DNA of 64,000 bases from Leclercia sp. S52. GTDB lineage: Bacteria > Pseudomonadota > Gammaproteobacteria > Enterobacterales > Enterobacteriaceae. Location: contig NZ_CP152474.1 of the NCBI RefSeq assembly GCF_039727615.1, positions 496,001 to 560,000 of the forward strand, written 5' to 3'. The translations under genes were made by a program, and so were the position numbers. Shown in pieces: positions 1-9,039 of this stretch (the first letter of the stretch is position 1; every line of letters begins with the position of its first letter). The notes under the pieces are model-generated. The model worked only from the letters and a program-made list of their open reading frames with translations, did not search any database and was not told the origin of the DNA.

Positions 1-478
1 GGAAGTCATAGATACTCTGCAGGGCCGGGTACATCTGGGCGAGGGTTTTGCCGTCGCTCATCGGCACATCGCCAATCAGGTTACGGAAGCCGAGGATTAA
101 ACCGCCGCTGATCAGCGCCGGCAGCAGCGGGAAGAAAATTTCCGCGAAATGTGAAATGAGCTGTTCATGCCACTTCATGTTCTGGCGCGCGGCCTTTTTG
201 GCCTGCTCTTTATCGGCCGACGAGTGGCCGGTGGTCGCCAGCAGCGCCTTGTAGTAGTCGCCCACCTCGGTGCCGATCACCACCTGGAACTGTCCGGCGT
301 TGGTGAAGCAGCCTTTCACCATCGACAGCTCTTCGATGGCTTTGGGATTGGCTTTGGCCGGGTCGTTTAATACAAAACGCAGGCGGGTAATGCAGTGGCT
401 GACCGTGGCGATATTGTCACGTCCGCCAACCAGCACGATCAGCTGGTCGATATCCGTTTGTTTTACTTTGCTCATCAT
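1..478 (-). CDS. treB: PTS trehalose-specific EIIBC component, N-terminal part
   Basis: This is the start of the trehalose phosphotransferase permease, which imports trehalose as trehalose 6-phosphate; the rest lies beyond the left edge. The visible 159 residues cover the EIIB domain, with the phosphorylated cysteine in the NIATVSHCITRLRF context. After it comes the beginning of the EIIC membrane domain (ISHFAEIFFPLLPALISGG). The start is the first of two adjacent ATGs (MMSK), as in the E. coli protein. It reads away from treR, as in E. coli, and a TreR-type palindrome lies about 75 bp upstream. Truncation is only by the window edge. Confidence 0.95.
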   Translation of the reverse strand, partial: MMSKVKQTDIDQLIVLVGGRDNIATVSHCITRLRFVLNDPAKANPKAIEELSMVKGCFTNAGQFQVVIGTEVGDYYKALLATTGHSSADKEQAKKAARQNMKWHEQLISHFAEIFFPLLPALISGGLILGFRNLIGDVPMSDGKTLAQMYPALQSIYDF

Positions 479-550
479 GAAACCTCATGACAGATGGTAG
501 GGGGTTATGGACTGGTGGCAAGCCTACTCTTTCAGCGTAACGCGGAAAAT

Positions 551-562
551 GGGAACGTTCCC
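551..562. promoter_or_regulatory. TreR operator candidate
   Basis: A perfect 12-bp palindrome, GGGAACGTTCCC, lies between treR and treB, upstream of the treB start. LacI-family repressors bind such palindromes, and this one matches the known style of the tre operator. Binding by the adjacent TreR is inferred. Confidence 0.7.
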
Positions 563-601
563 GAAACCGGGCGAGGATCACAATAAAGCGTCTTTTGACG
601 C

Positions 602-1549
602 TCAGGAGAGGGAGGCGGGAATGACGATCTGGCGCGGTTCGCTGCGGCCGTTTACCTGCTCAATCAGCTGCATAGCGGCCTGGCGGCCGGAGTCGGCGTA
701 GCCCGGATCGACGGTGATGATCTCCGGGTGGAGGAACTTCATCAGCGGCGTGTTGCCGACGCTCGCCAGCTGCAGGCTGTCGATGCGCTGTTCTTGTAAG
801 TACTTACTAGCACCCAGGGCCAGAGTATCCGTGGCACAGACCAGCGCAGTGGTCTGCGGGGTCAGCACGTCGGCCACCTTTTCATAGCCCTGTTTCATCC
901 CGAGACCGGGTAACGCCGCCACCGCTGGTAGCGCGTGCAGTTTGCAGAATTCCAGGTAGGCATTATGGCGGCGCTGGCCGGTGGTGACGTCGCTGTGCGG
1001 CACCCCAAGATAGCTGATATGCCGGTGACCGCCGTCGTACAGGCGCTGCATCAGAACGTGAATTGCCCCCTCATCGTCATAGCAGACCGAGGCAAAACCG
1101 CGGGCATCGCGGGCCAGCATCACCAGTGACGATTGCCATGGGGTGAGCATCTGTTCGCTGAGACCGGTAAAGCCAAACAGCACCACGCCGTCGATGTTGC
1201 GGCGCTTCAGCATCCCGAGGTGCTCCTCGACCATCTGCGGTGAGAACTGGCTCTCCATCATGATCGGATCGTAACCCTGCTCGTAAAAGACGGGCAGCAT
1301 GGTCTGTACGGCCAGGTTTTCCGACAGCGAATCCAGACGGGTGACGATGATCGCCACCACTTTGTCGCTCTGCCCACGCATGGCGCGCGCCGAGCGGGAC
1401 GGGGAGAAGCCGTGCTGATTCATGACCGCCTCAACGCGTTCGCGCGTGCGCTCGCTGACACCACTTTCGTTGTTCAGCACCCGGGAGACGGTGGATTTAC
1501 CCACGCCGCTCAGACGCGCGATATCTTTAATGGTGAGGCGATTCTGCAT
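602..1549 (-). CDS. treR: Trehalose operon repressor TreR
   Basis: LacI-family repressor of the trehalose PTS genes; in E. coli it is relieved by trehalose 6-phosphate. The 315-residue protein starts at MQNRLTIKDIARL, and the in-frame upstream ATGs are not used by the family. The N-terminal helix-turn-helix (IKDIARLSGVGKSTVSRVLN) is followed by the hinge and a periplasmic-binding-protein-like sensor domain ending in QIVIPASLS. It closely matches E. coli TreR in length and sequence. It lies upstream of treB on the same strand and is divergent from mgtA. Confidence 0.97.
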   Translation of the reverse strand: MQNRLTIKDIARLSGVGKSTVSRVLNNESGVSERTRERVEAVMNQHGFSPSRSARAMRGQSDKVVAIIVTRLDSLSENLAVQTMLPVFYEQGYDPIMMESQFSPQMVEEHLGMLKRRNIDGVVLFGFTGLSEQMLTPWQSSLVMLARDARGFASVCYDDEGAIHVLMQRLYDGGHRHISYLGVPHSDVTTGQRRHNAYLEFCKLHALPAVAALPGLGMKQGYEKVADVLTPQTTALVCATDTLALGASKYLQEQRIDSLQLASVGNTPLMKFLHPEIITVDPGYADSGRQAAMQLIEQVNGRSEPRQIVIPASLS

Positions 1550-1627
1550 GCTTTCATTCCTGTAACGCATTGATGAAATAATCATTAAGCCTAAATCGGG
1601 TGTCCGGTTCCGCAATGGGCAAAGTCT

Positions 1628-1662
1628 GGTTTACGTTTGGTTTAATGCCCGGGCGGTATCAT
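1628..1662 (+). promoter_or_regulatory. PhoP box and mgtA promoter
   Basis: Two direct GGTTTA half-sites separated by 5 bp (1628-1633 and 1639-1644) form a textbook PhoP box. It is followed 12 bp later by the -10 hexamer TATCAT (1657-1662). This is the arrangement of the E. coli and Salmonella mgtA promoters, where PhoP activates under low magnesium. It implies an mgtA 5' leader of roughly 270 nt. Confidence 0.9.
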
Positions 1663-1743
1663 ACCGCCCGAATTGTCACGAACGGTATGGCTAAAACACT
1701 ATACTGCGCGCCGACTTACCTTTTTTTACTTACCGGAGGCGAC

Positions 1744-1797
1744 ATGGATCCCGATCCCACCCCTCTCCCGCGAGGGAGAACCCTTTCTTTCCGGTAA
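1744..1797 (+). CDS. mgtL: MgtL leader peptide
   Basis: A 17-codon ORF encodes MDPDPTPLPRGRTLSFR, preceded by a GGAGG ribosome-binding site. It matches the E. coli MgtL pattern (MEPDPTPLPRRR...), a proline-rich leader peptide. Difficulty in translating its proline codons (low Mg2+ or proline) favours transcription into mgtA. The acidic-proline start and the spacing from mgtA are conserved, while the C-terminal half differs. It lies between the PhoP-type promoter and mgtA. Confidence 0.88.
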   Translation: MDPDPTPLPRGRTLSFR

Positions 1798-1805
1798 GCC
1801 TGGTC

Positions 1806-1836
1806 TCACTGCCTTACCGGATGCGTAAGGCAGTGA
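1806..1836 (+). promoter_or_regulatory. mgtA leader stem-loop
   Basis: An inverted repeat (TCACTGCCTTA, loop, TAAGGCAGTGA) lies between mgtL and mgtA. In E. coli and Salmonella the mgtA leader switches between stem-loops depending on Mg2+ and mgtL translation. This hairpin sits where such a control element is expected. Its exact role is inferred from position. Confidence 0.6.
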
Positions 1837-1939
1837 CGTTATTCAACGTTCCTGCATAACTGATACCGCCGCTCAGGCGTGGCTTTGTCACGTCTGAAGG
1901 CAAAACTGCGCCCGTTTTCACGGGTGCGGGGGACGTGTT

Positions 1940-4642
1940 ATGTTCAAAAGTTTCACACAACAGCTGCTGGCCCGGCTGAGCCGCCACCTGCCGCGCCGTC
2001 TGGTGCAGCGCGACCCGATGGCGACGGGCAAAACCGATACCGTTATCCCCGGCGCGCTGGCCGCCCACTGTCTGCGGGTGGCCGCGATGGAAGAGCCCGC
2101 CCTGTGGCGGACCTTTGCCAGCCACCCGGAAGGGCTGACGGCCGCTGAGGTTCAGGCCGCCCGCGCCACGCACGGCGAGAATCAGATCCCGGCGCAAAAA
2201 CCGGCCCGCTGGTGGGTGCATCTGTGGGCCTGCTACCGCAACCCCTTCAACCTGCTGCTGACGGTGCTGGGCGTTATCTCCTATGCCACCGAAGACCTGT
2301 TTGCCGCCGGGGTGATCGCCCTGATGGTGGGCATCTCCACGCTGCTGAACTTTATCCAGGAGGCCCGCTCCACCCGGGCGGCGGATGCCCTGAAGGCGAT
2401 GGTCAGCAACACCGCCACCGTCATACGCACCCTTAACGACAAAGGGGAAAGCGGCTGGCGGGAGGTGCCCATTGACCAGCTGGTGCCGGGGGATCTGGTG
2501 AAGCTGGCGGCCGGGGACATGATCCCGGCGGACCTGCGTATTCTCCAGGCCCGGGATCTGTTCGTGGCCCAGGCCTCATTGACCGGCGAATCCCTGCCGG
2601 TGGAGAAGGTCGCCCACAGCCGCGATCCGCAGCAGAGCAACCCGCTGGAGTGCGACACCCTGTGCTTTATGGGCACCACGGTGGTCAGCGGCACGGCGCA
2701 GGCGATGGTGATCGCCACCGGGGGCAATACCTGGTTTGGGCAGCTCGCCGGGCGCGTCAGCGAGCAGGAGAGCGAACCTAACGCCTTCCAGCAGGGAATA
2801 GGCCGCGTCAGCATGCTGCTGATCCGCTTTATGCTGGCGATGACCCCTGTGGTACTGCTGATTAACGGCTACACCAAAGGCGACTGGTGGGAAGCGGCGC
2901 TGTTTGCGCTCTCGGTGGCGGTGGGGCTCACCCCGGAGATGCTGCCGATGATCGTCACCTCGACCCTGGCGCGCGGAGCGGTAAAACTCTCGAAGCAAAA
3001 GGTGATCGTCAAGCACCTCGACGCCATCCAGAACTTTGGTGCGATGGATATTCTCTGCACCGACAAAACCGGCACCCTGACCCAGGACAAGATCGTGCTG
3101 GAGCACCACACCGACGTGTCGGGCAAGGTCTGCGAGCGGGTGCTGAATACCGCCTGGCTGAACAGCCACTACCAGACCGGGCTGAAGAACCTGCTCGACG
3201 TTGCGGTGCTCGAAGGCGTTGATGAAGCCGCCGCCCGCACCCTCTCAACCCGCTGGCAGAAGGTGGATGAGATCCCCTTTGATTTCGAGCGCCGCCGCAT
3301 GTCGGTGGTGGTCAGTGAAGAGCAGGGCGTGCATCAGCTGATCTGCAAAGGGGCGCTGCAGGAGATCCTCAGCGTCTGCACCCAGGTGTGGCATAACGGC
3401 GAGATTGTCCCGCTGGACGACAGCATGCTGCGGCGCATCCGTCGCGTCACCGACAATCTCAACCGCCAGGGGCTAAGAGTGGTGGCGGTGGCCAGCAAGT
3501 TCCTGCCGGCACGTGTCGGGGATTACCAGCGCATCGACGAATCGGATCTGATCCTCGAAGGCTATATCGCCTTCCTCGATCCGCCGAAAGAGACCACCGC
3601 CCCGGCGCTCAAGGCGCTGAAAAACAGCGGTATCACGGTGAAGATCCTCACCGGCGACAGCGAGCTGGTGGCGGCCAAAGTGTGCCGCGAAGTGGGGCTG
3701 GACGCGGGCGAGGTAGTAACGGGCAGCGAGATCGAAACCCTCTCCGATGACGACCTGGCGTCACTGGCGAAGCGCACCACGCTGTTCGCGCGCCTGACCC
3801 CGATGCACAAGGAGCGCATCGTCACCCTGCTGAAGCGCGAGGGGCACGTGGTGGGCTTTATGGGAGACGGTATTAACGATGCTCCCGCGCTGCGTGCGGC
3901 GGATATCGGGATTTCGGTCGACGGCGCGGTGGATATCGCCCGGGAAGCGGCGGATATCATCCTGCTGGAGAAGAGCCTGATGGTGCTGGAGGAGGGAGTA
4001 ATCGAAGGCCGCCGCACCTTCGCCAACATGCTCAAGTACATCAAAATGACCGCCAGTTCGAACTTCGGCAACGTCTTCAGCGTGCTGGTGGCAAGCGCGT
4101 TCCTGCCGTTCCTGCCGATGCTGCCGCTGCATCTGCTGATCCAGAACCTGATGTACGATGTCTCCCAGGTGGCGATCCCCTTCGATAACGTCGACGAGGA
4201 TCAGATCCAGAAGCCGCAGCGCTGGGATCCGTCAGAACTCGGCCGGTTCATGCTCTTTTTCGGCCCGATCAGCTCGATCTTCGACATTCTGACCTTCTGC
4301 CTGATGTGGTTTGTGTTCCACGCCAACACCCCGGAACAGCAGACCCTGTTCCAGTCCGGCTGGTTCGTGGTCGGGCTGCTGTCGCAAACGCTGATTGTGC
4401 ATATGATCCGCACGCGTCGGATCCCGTTCCTCCAGAGTCGCGCCGCCTGGCCGCTGATCTTGATGACGGGGCTGGTGATGGTGCTCGGCATTGCGCTGCC
4501 GTTCTCGCCGCTGGCGGGCTATCTGCAGCTGCAGGCCCTGCCGCTGAGCTACTTCCCGTGGCTGGTGGCGATCCTCGCGGGGTACATGGTGCTGACCCAG
4601 ATAGTGAAAGGGTTCTATGCGCGCCGGTACGGGTGGCAGTAA
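1940..4642 (+). CDS. mgtA: Magnesium-transporting P-type ATPase MgtA
   Basis: Inner-membrane P-type ATPase (P3B class) that imports Mg2+ when it is scarce. The 900-residue protein matches E. coli MgtA (898) throughout. Visible motifs are the actuator TGES at about 215-218, the phosphorylation motif DKTGT with Asp375, the GDGINDAP hinge motif, and six C-terminal membrane helices. The start at MFKSFTQQLL fits the family. It is preceded by the PhoP box, mgtL and a leader stem-loop, so control is by PhoPQ plus transcript-level sensing. Confidence 0.98.
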   Translation: MFKSFTQQLLARLSRHLPRRLVQRDPMATGKTDTVIPGALAAHCLRVAAMEEPALWRTFASHPEGLTAAEVQAARATHGENQIPAQKPARWWVHLWACYRNPFNLLLTVLGVISYATEDLFAAGVIALMVGISTLLNFIQEARSTRAADALKAMVSNTATVIRTLNDKGESGWREVPIDQLVPGDLVKLAAGDMIPADLRILQARDLFVAQASLTGESLPVEKVAHSRDPQQSNPLECDTLCFMGTTVVSGTAQAMVIATGGNTWFGQLAGRVSEQESEPNAFQQGIGRVSMLLIRFMLAMTPVVLLINGYTKGDWWEAALFALSVAVGLTPEMLPMIVTSTLARGAVKLSKQKVIVKHLDAIQNFGAMDILCTDKTGTLTQDKIVLEHHTDVSGKVCERVLNTAWLNSHYQTGLKNLLDVAVLEGVDEAAARTLSTRWQKVDEIPFDFERRRMSVVVSEEQGVHQLICKGALQEILSVCTQVWHNGEIVPLDDSMLRRIRRVTDNLNRQGLRVVAVASKFLPARVGDYQRIDESDLILEGYIAFLDPPKETTAPALKALKNSGITVKILTGDSELVAAKVCREVGLDAGEVVTGSEIETLSDDDLASLAKRTTLFARLTPMHKERIVTLLKREGHVVGFMGDGINDAPALRAADIGISVDGAVDIAREAADIILLEKSLMVLEEGVIEGRRTFANMLKYIKMTASSNFGNVFSVLVASAFLPFLPMLPLHLLIQNLMYDVSQVAIPFDNVDEDQIQKPQRWDPSELGRFMLFFGPISSIFDILTFCLMWFVFHANTPEQQTLFQSGWFVVGLLSQTLIVHMIRTRRIPFLQSRAAWPLILMTGLVMVLGIALPFSPLAGYLQLQALPLSYFPWLVAILAGYMVLTQIVKGFYARRYGWQ

Positions 4643-4648
4643 AAAAAA

Positions 4649-4720
4649 GCCCGGTGGCGCTGCGCTTACCGGGCCTACGATCCTCACGTAGGCCGGGTAA
4701 GGCGAGGCCGCCACCCGGCA
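4649..4720. repeat. REP/BIME-type palindromic repeat
   Basis: Two inverted units (GCCCGGTGGCGCTGCG... and ...GGCGAGGCCGCCACCCGGC) joined by GGGCCTACG/GTAGGCC form a bacterial interspersed mosaic element just after mgtA. Similar units occur at 7231, 44205 and 59886. Such elements can end transcripts or bind DNA gyrase; here only the repeat is observed. Confidence 0.85.
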
Positions 4721-4748
4721 CATCGCTTTTGTCCCAAATTCAACAACC

Positions 4749-4764
4749 TGTGATCTTCATCACC
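4749..4764. promoter_or_regulatory. CRP-type site upstream of the hexosaminidase gene
   Basis: TGTGA-N6-TCACC matches the CRP consensus (TGTGA-N6-TCACA) in nine of ten positions. It lies just upstream of a TTGACG -35-like hexamer (4773-4778) and about 80 bp before the GH20 start. Catabolite control of chitin-sugar use is plausible. Confidence 0.6.
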
Positions 4765-4842
4765 CGCCGCGCTTGACGCTAATTTGCGCACATGTTAACA
4801 GAATGTTTTTCCTTTTTTCGGCCCGTCAAATAAGGAACATTC

Positions 4843-7227
4843 ATGTTACGGTACAGCCTCCTGACCGCCGGGCTTATGCTCGGTTTTTCTGCGTTTGCCG
4901 CCCCGGTGGGCGATCTCCCCCTGATGCCCTGGCCTGCGAAGGTTGAACGTCCTGCTACCCAGGGCGCGCTGGTCATCAACAATACCTTCTCCGTCAGCGT
5001 CTCCGGGGACGATCTCGGCGATGCGGTAACGCGTCTGCGCCAGCGGGTGGCGCTGCAAACCGGCTGGACCCTCCAGCCCCAGGTCGACAAACCCGAAAAA
5101 CCGACGGTAACCATCGCCATCGCCCGGAAGGTGGCCCCGCTGCCTAAACCGGACAGCGATGAAAGCTATAAACTCACCGTTGACGCCAGCGGGGTAAATA
5201 TCACCGCCAACACCCGCTTCGGCGCCCTGCGGGCGATGGAGACCCTGCTGCAGCTGATCCAGAACGGACCGGAGAACACCTCCCTGCCGTGGGTCGCCAT
5301 TGAGGATGCGCCGCGCTTCCCGTGGCGCGGCCTGCTGCTCGACTCGGCCCGCCACTTTATTCCGCTGGAGGACATCAAGCGCCAGATCGACGGTATGGCG
5401 GCGGCGAAGCTCAACGTGCTGCACTGGCACTTAACCGACGATCAGGGGTGGCGCTTTGCCTCGAAGCGCTACCCGAAACTGACCGAGCTCGCCAGCGACG
5501 GCCTGTTCTACACCCAGGATCAGATGCGTGACGTGGTGCGCTACGCCGCCGCACGTGGCGTTCGCGTGGTGCCGGAAATTGACATGCCCGGCCACGCTTC
5601 GGCCATTGCAGTCGCTTATCCGGAGCTGATGAGCGCTCCGGGTCCCTACCAGATGGAGCGTCACTGGGGCGTACTTAAGCCGGTGATGGATCCCACCAAA
5701 GAGGCCACTTATACCTTCGCCAGCACGATGATCGCCGAACTGGCGGCGATCTTCCCGGATCCCTACCTGCACATCGGCGGCGATGAGGTGGACGACAGCC
5801 AGTGGAAAGCGAATCCTGCCATCCAGCAGTTTATGCGCGACAACAAGCTGGCCGACAGCCACGCCCTGCAGGCGTACTTCAACCGCAAGCTGGAGACGAT
5901 CCTCGAGAAAAACCAGCGTCAGATGGTGGGCTGGGATGAGATCTTCCACCCGGATCTGCCGAAAAGCATTCTGATCCAGTCCTGGCAGGGGCAGGACGCG
6001 CTGGGCGAGGTGGCGAAGCAGGGCTACAAAGGGATCCTCTCCACCGGTTTTTATCTCGATCAGCCCCAGTACACCGCCTATCACTACCGCAATGAGATCC
6101 TCCCCCAAGGGCTGAACAACGTGGATGTCATTACCGACCGCGACAGCGCCCAGAGCTGGTCATTCACCCTGCCGCGCCTGAAGGGCAAGCCGCTGGAGGG
6201 AAGCTTTACGCTGGTGAAAGGCGACGCGGGCTGGCGCGGGTTTATCGATTTCAACGGCAAATCGCGGCGGGCGGTGCAGGACATCGACTGGCGCAGCGAC
6301 AACCAGGTGAGCTTTACCGTCGATACCTGGATGGGGAAGACCCGCCCGGTGGTGACGGTGAAAGACGACAAGATTGAGGGCTATTTCCTGCTGAGCAACA
6401 GCCGTTATCCGGTGACGGGCCAGCGGCTGGATGCGGTGCCGGAAGGGATCGCCCCGGCGGTGCCGGACGCCAGCCAGCAGGCCAATCTGCTGGGCGGCGA
6501 GGCGGCGCTGTGGGCGGAAAACGTTGCGGCTCCGGTGCTGGATATCAAGCTCTGGCCGCGGGCGTTTGCGGTAGCGGAGCGGCTGTGGTCGGCGCAGGAG
6601 GTGAACGATGTGGATAACATGTACACCCGCCTGCAGGCGATGGACAGCTGGTCGACCGTATCGGTGGGGCTACAGCAGCATGCCCGTCAGCAGGTGCAGT
6701 TTACCCGTCTGGGGAACACCACCGACACCATGGCGCTGAACATCCTTGCCCAGGCGCTGGAGCCTGCCCAGTACTACACCCGCAACCATCTTAAGTTCCA
6801 GGCCGGGAATTACGATCTTTTTGAGCCGTTGAACCGCCTGGCCGACGCGCTGACGCCGGAAAGCAGTACGGTGCGGCAGATGAACCGCTGGGTGGAGCGG
6901 CTGGTGAGCGATGCCGAAGACAGCGAAAGCGCGGAGTCGCTGCGTCATCTGTTTACCCGCTGGCAGACCAATACGCCCGACGCGCTGGCGCAGGCCGAGA
7001 ACAGCTATCAGCTGAAGGCGTTGAAACCGGTGATTCAGACGGTGGATAAGCTGGCGGCGATAGGGCTGCGCTTAACGGATCTGGTGGCGCGACAGGGGAC
7101 GCTGGACGATACCGAGATTGCGTCGATTCAGGGGGAGCTGGATAAGGCGGCGCAGATCCAGGATGAAGTGGTGATTGCGGCGGTTTATCCGCTGGAGAAA
7201 CTGCTGCGCGCGACGCGCAATCAGTAA
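4843..7227 (+). CDS. Exported beta-N-acetylhexosaminidase (GH20)
   Basis: Cleaves terminal beta-linked N-acetylhexosamine from chitooligosaccharides, probably in the periplasm. The 794-residue protein begins with a signal peptide (hydrophobic LLTAGLMLGFSAFA, cleaved near AFA-APV). It continues with a GH20b N-terminal domain and the GH20 barrel. The catalytic Asp-Glu pair is D314-E315 in HIGGDEV, and the WHLTDDQGWR motif is also present. The size fits the Serratia/Vibrio chitobiase-type family. It is convergent with the LPMO gene downstream, which makes a small chitin-use locus. A CRP-like site lies upstream. Confidence 0.92.
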   Translation: MLRYSLLTAGLMLGFSAFAAPVGDLPLMPWPAKVERPATQGALVINNTFSVSVSGDDLGDAVTRLRQRVALQTGWTLQPQVDKPEKPTVTIAIARKVAPLPKPDSDESYKLTVDASGVNITANTRFGALRAMETLLQLIQNGPENTSLPWVAIEDAPRFPWRGLLLDSARHFIPLEDIKRQIDGMAAAKLNVLHWHLTDDQGWRFASKRYPKLTELASDGLFYTQDQMRDVVRYAAARGVRVVPEIDMPGHASAIAVAYPELMSAPGPYQMERHWGVLKPVMDPTKEATYTFASTMIAELAAIFPDPYLHIGGDEVDDSQWKANPAIQQFMRDNKLADSHALQAYFNRKLETILEKNQRQMVGWDEIFHPDLPKSILIQSWQGQDALGEVAKQGYKGILSTGFYLDQPQYTAYHYRNEILPQGLNNVDVITDRDSAQSWSFTLPRLKGKPLEGSFTLVKGDAGWRGFIDFNGKSRRAVQDIDWRSDNQVSFTVDTWMGKTRPVVTVKDDKIEGYFLLSNSRYPVTGQRLDAVPEGIAPAVPDASQQANLLGGEAALWAENVAAPVLDIKLWPRAFAVAERLWSAQEVNDVDNMYTRLQAMDSWSTVSVGLQQHARQQVQFTRLGNTTDTMALNILAQALEPAQYYTRNHLKFQAGNYDLFEPLNRLADALTPESSTVRQMNRWVERLVSDAEDSESAESLRHLFTRWQTNTPDALAQAENSYQLKALKPVIQTVDKLAAIGLRLTDLVARQGTLDDTEIASIQGELDKAAQIQDEVVIAAVYPLEKLLRATRNQ

Positions 7228-7230
7228 AAA

Positions 7231-7342
7231 ATGCCGGGTGGCGGCTTCGCCTTACCCGGCCTACAAAATCCGTACGGTTTCGTTTGTCGGACAAACAAAC
7301 CGCACCAACCCGTAGGCCGGGCAAGCGAAGCGCCCCCGGCAC
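7231..7342. repeat. REP/BIME repeat after the hexosaminidase gene
   Basis: Paired REP units (GCCGGGTGGCGGCTTCGCC... and ...GTAGGCCGGGCAAGCGAAGC) surround a further inverted repeat (GTTTGTCGGACAAAC). They lie between two convergent genes. They are the same repeat family as at 4649, 44205 and 59886. Confidence 0.85.
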
Positions 7343-7361
7343 ACAGGCCGCACGAACCTCT

Positions 7362-7385
7362 ATGCCCGGCCTTTTCGCCGGGCAT
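7362..7385. terminator. Bidirectional hairpin between convergent genes
   Basis: ATGCCCGGC and GCCGGGCAT form a 9-bp stem around a CTTTTC loop, just past the gbpA stop and downstream of the GH20 gene. There is no long T-run, so termination is likely but not certain. Confidence 0.55.
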
Positions 7386-7394
7386 GAAGAGAAC

Positions 7395-8855
7395 TTAGTT
7401 CTTCAGGGTCCACGCCATCTGCCAGTGGGAACCTACACCCGGTTCGAACTGGTTAGCGCCGGCTGCGTACTGGACGCAGTAGCCGTTGTATGGCGCTTTC
7501 TTACACTGGTAAGTTTTGCCATTTTTCGGCTGCAGCACCACGGTGCCTGCTTTGTAGGAGGCGATGTTCTGTGGGAAGGTGAACTCGTAGTTGCCCGCAG
7601 TACCGTTGTCGGTGCTTGACGCTTCGCCTTCCAGCATCATGTCAATCACGTCCTGCGCGAACAGCACGCCATCTTTATTGGTGGCGTAGTATTTCAGCAT
7701 GTGGTGACCTGGAGTCACGTCAGACAGGTTCATGGTCACATCCTGGTTGGCGTTGTTCATGTCCTGCTTCACATAGCCTTTTTCAGCACCAGCGTGGTTC
7801 ATCACACGGGCTTCCAGGTTTACATCACCCTGGGTGTTCACGTGGAAGGTCACGGTTGCCGCACCGTCTTTGATTTTGCTGAACTGTACGTTGGTTACAG
7901 CGATATCTTCGCTGGCCTGAGTCTGCTGCTCTTCATAAGAGATGGCGACAGATTTCAGGGAGCTACCGTCTTTCACGTAGACGTTGTTCGCGCCGTGAAC
8001 CGGGTTAACCACGCCGCTCTCATCTTTCATACCGACGCGCACATCGCTGTGTGCTGCGTTGATCGCCTGCGCCAGGTCGTAGGACCACTGGCTTGCCTGA
8101 CCCTGGGATGCAGAGGAGACGGTCAGCTCGGTACGCATGGAGGTCACTTCGCCGTTTGCGTCGAAGAAGCGAGCGATCACTTTGTCGCCTGCGTTGACGT
8201 TATTACCGGAGATCTGGCCGTCGAGAGATTTGGTCCACTCGGAAACCACTGCCGGGGTTTCGTCTGGCGTTACGTTGCCGCCGTTGCCGAAATCAACGTC
8301 GATCGCCTGGTAGAAGCTATTAGTGGTATCCGCAATTTCCCATACCGCGTAAATAACCTGGTAGCCAGTACGCTGTGGAACATTACAATTCATTTCCTGA
8401 CGCTGAGCTGGCGCCTGGCCATTACCGTTAACGGTACAGAATGGCGTGGATTCAAATTGATCGCGGGTCAGCGGTTTATTTGGATTCCAGTCTTGCTTGG
8501 TAATATACCAGCGCCAGTTAACGGTTTTATGTGGTGCGGTATGGTACCAGGTAAATTTATTTGCACCCGCTGTAATAGGGGTTTTGGTCCAGGCATTCAG
8601 GCTCTGGCGATCCAGCTGGGAATACTGTGAAATACCGGCGCTGGCCAGCTGGCCATCCGGCGGCAGGGCGCCAGTCGGGAAGCCAGAGGTGCGTTCAACG
8701 CTCTGTGGTTCATATTGAACAGTACCGCAGTCGATATTTTTACCGAGCTTACACATATAAGCGCGGCTGGCCGGGGATTCTACATAACCATGTGCTAAAG
8801 CCGATGAAGCAACCGTGAGTGTGGCAAGTGCCAACGCAATTTTTGAAAGTTTCAT
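7395..8855 (-). CDS. gbpA: GbpA-type chitin-active LPMO / GlcNAc-binding protein
   Basis: Secreted chitin-binding protein with an AA10 lytic polysaccharide monooxygenase domain. The 486-residue precursor has a signal peptide ending at Ala21. The mature chain therefore starts with His22 (HGYVESPASR), one copper ligand of the histidine brace; the second is likely in the TWYHTAPHKTVNWRWY segment. Central GbpA-type domains follow. The C-terminal 60 residues, with paired cysteines and aromatics (TYQCKKAPYNGYCVQY), look like a chitin-binding module. It is convergent with the GH20 gene, so the oxidase and the hexosaminidase probably work on the same polymer. Confidence 0.92.
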   Translation of the reverse strand: MKLSKIALALATLTVASSALAHGYVESPASRAYMCKLGKNIDCGTVQYEPQSVERTSGFPTGALPPDGQLASAGISQYSQLDRQSLNAWTKTPITAGANKFTWYHTAPHKTVNWRWYITKQDWNPNKPLTRDQFESTPFCTVNGNGQAPAQRQEMNCNVPQRTGYQVIYAVWEIADTTNSFYQAIDVDFGNGGNVTPDETPAVVSEWTKSLDGQISGNNVNAGDKVIARFFDANGEVTSMRTELTVSSASQGQASQWSYDLAQAINAAHSDVRVGMKDESGVVNPVHGANNVYVKDGSSLKSVAISYEEQQTQASEDIAVTNVQFSKIKDGAATVTFHVNTQGDVNLEARVMNHAGAEKGYVKQDMNNANQDVTMNLSDVTPGHHMLKYYATNKDGVLFAQDVIDMMLEGEASSTDNGTAGNYEFTFPQNIASYKAGTVVLQPKNGKTYQCKKAPYNGYCVQYAAGANQFEPGVGSHWQMAWTLKN

Positions 8856-9001
8856 TTTTTATTCCATTAAAGGGGATTAATGCTTTTTGGGCACGGCTAG
8901 TGTCGTCCGGAATAAAAAATTAGTCATTTCAAGCTGCGATGAAAAAGAATAGTGAAAATGCTTGAAGGATATTTCGCTCTGTGTATCCAGGAAATAAAAA
9001 A

Positions 9002-9017
9002 GGCAGCCGGGGCTGCC
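9002..9017 (-). terminator. ridA terminator
   Basis: A perfect GGCAGCC/GGCTGCC stem read on the minus strand is followed by TTTTTTA. It lies about 25 bp after the ridA stop and forms a Rho-independent terminator. The plus strand also has a short T-run, so it may work both ways. Confidence 0.8.
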
Positions 9018-9039
9018 TTTTGCATATTAAAATAAACGC

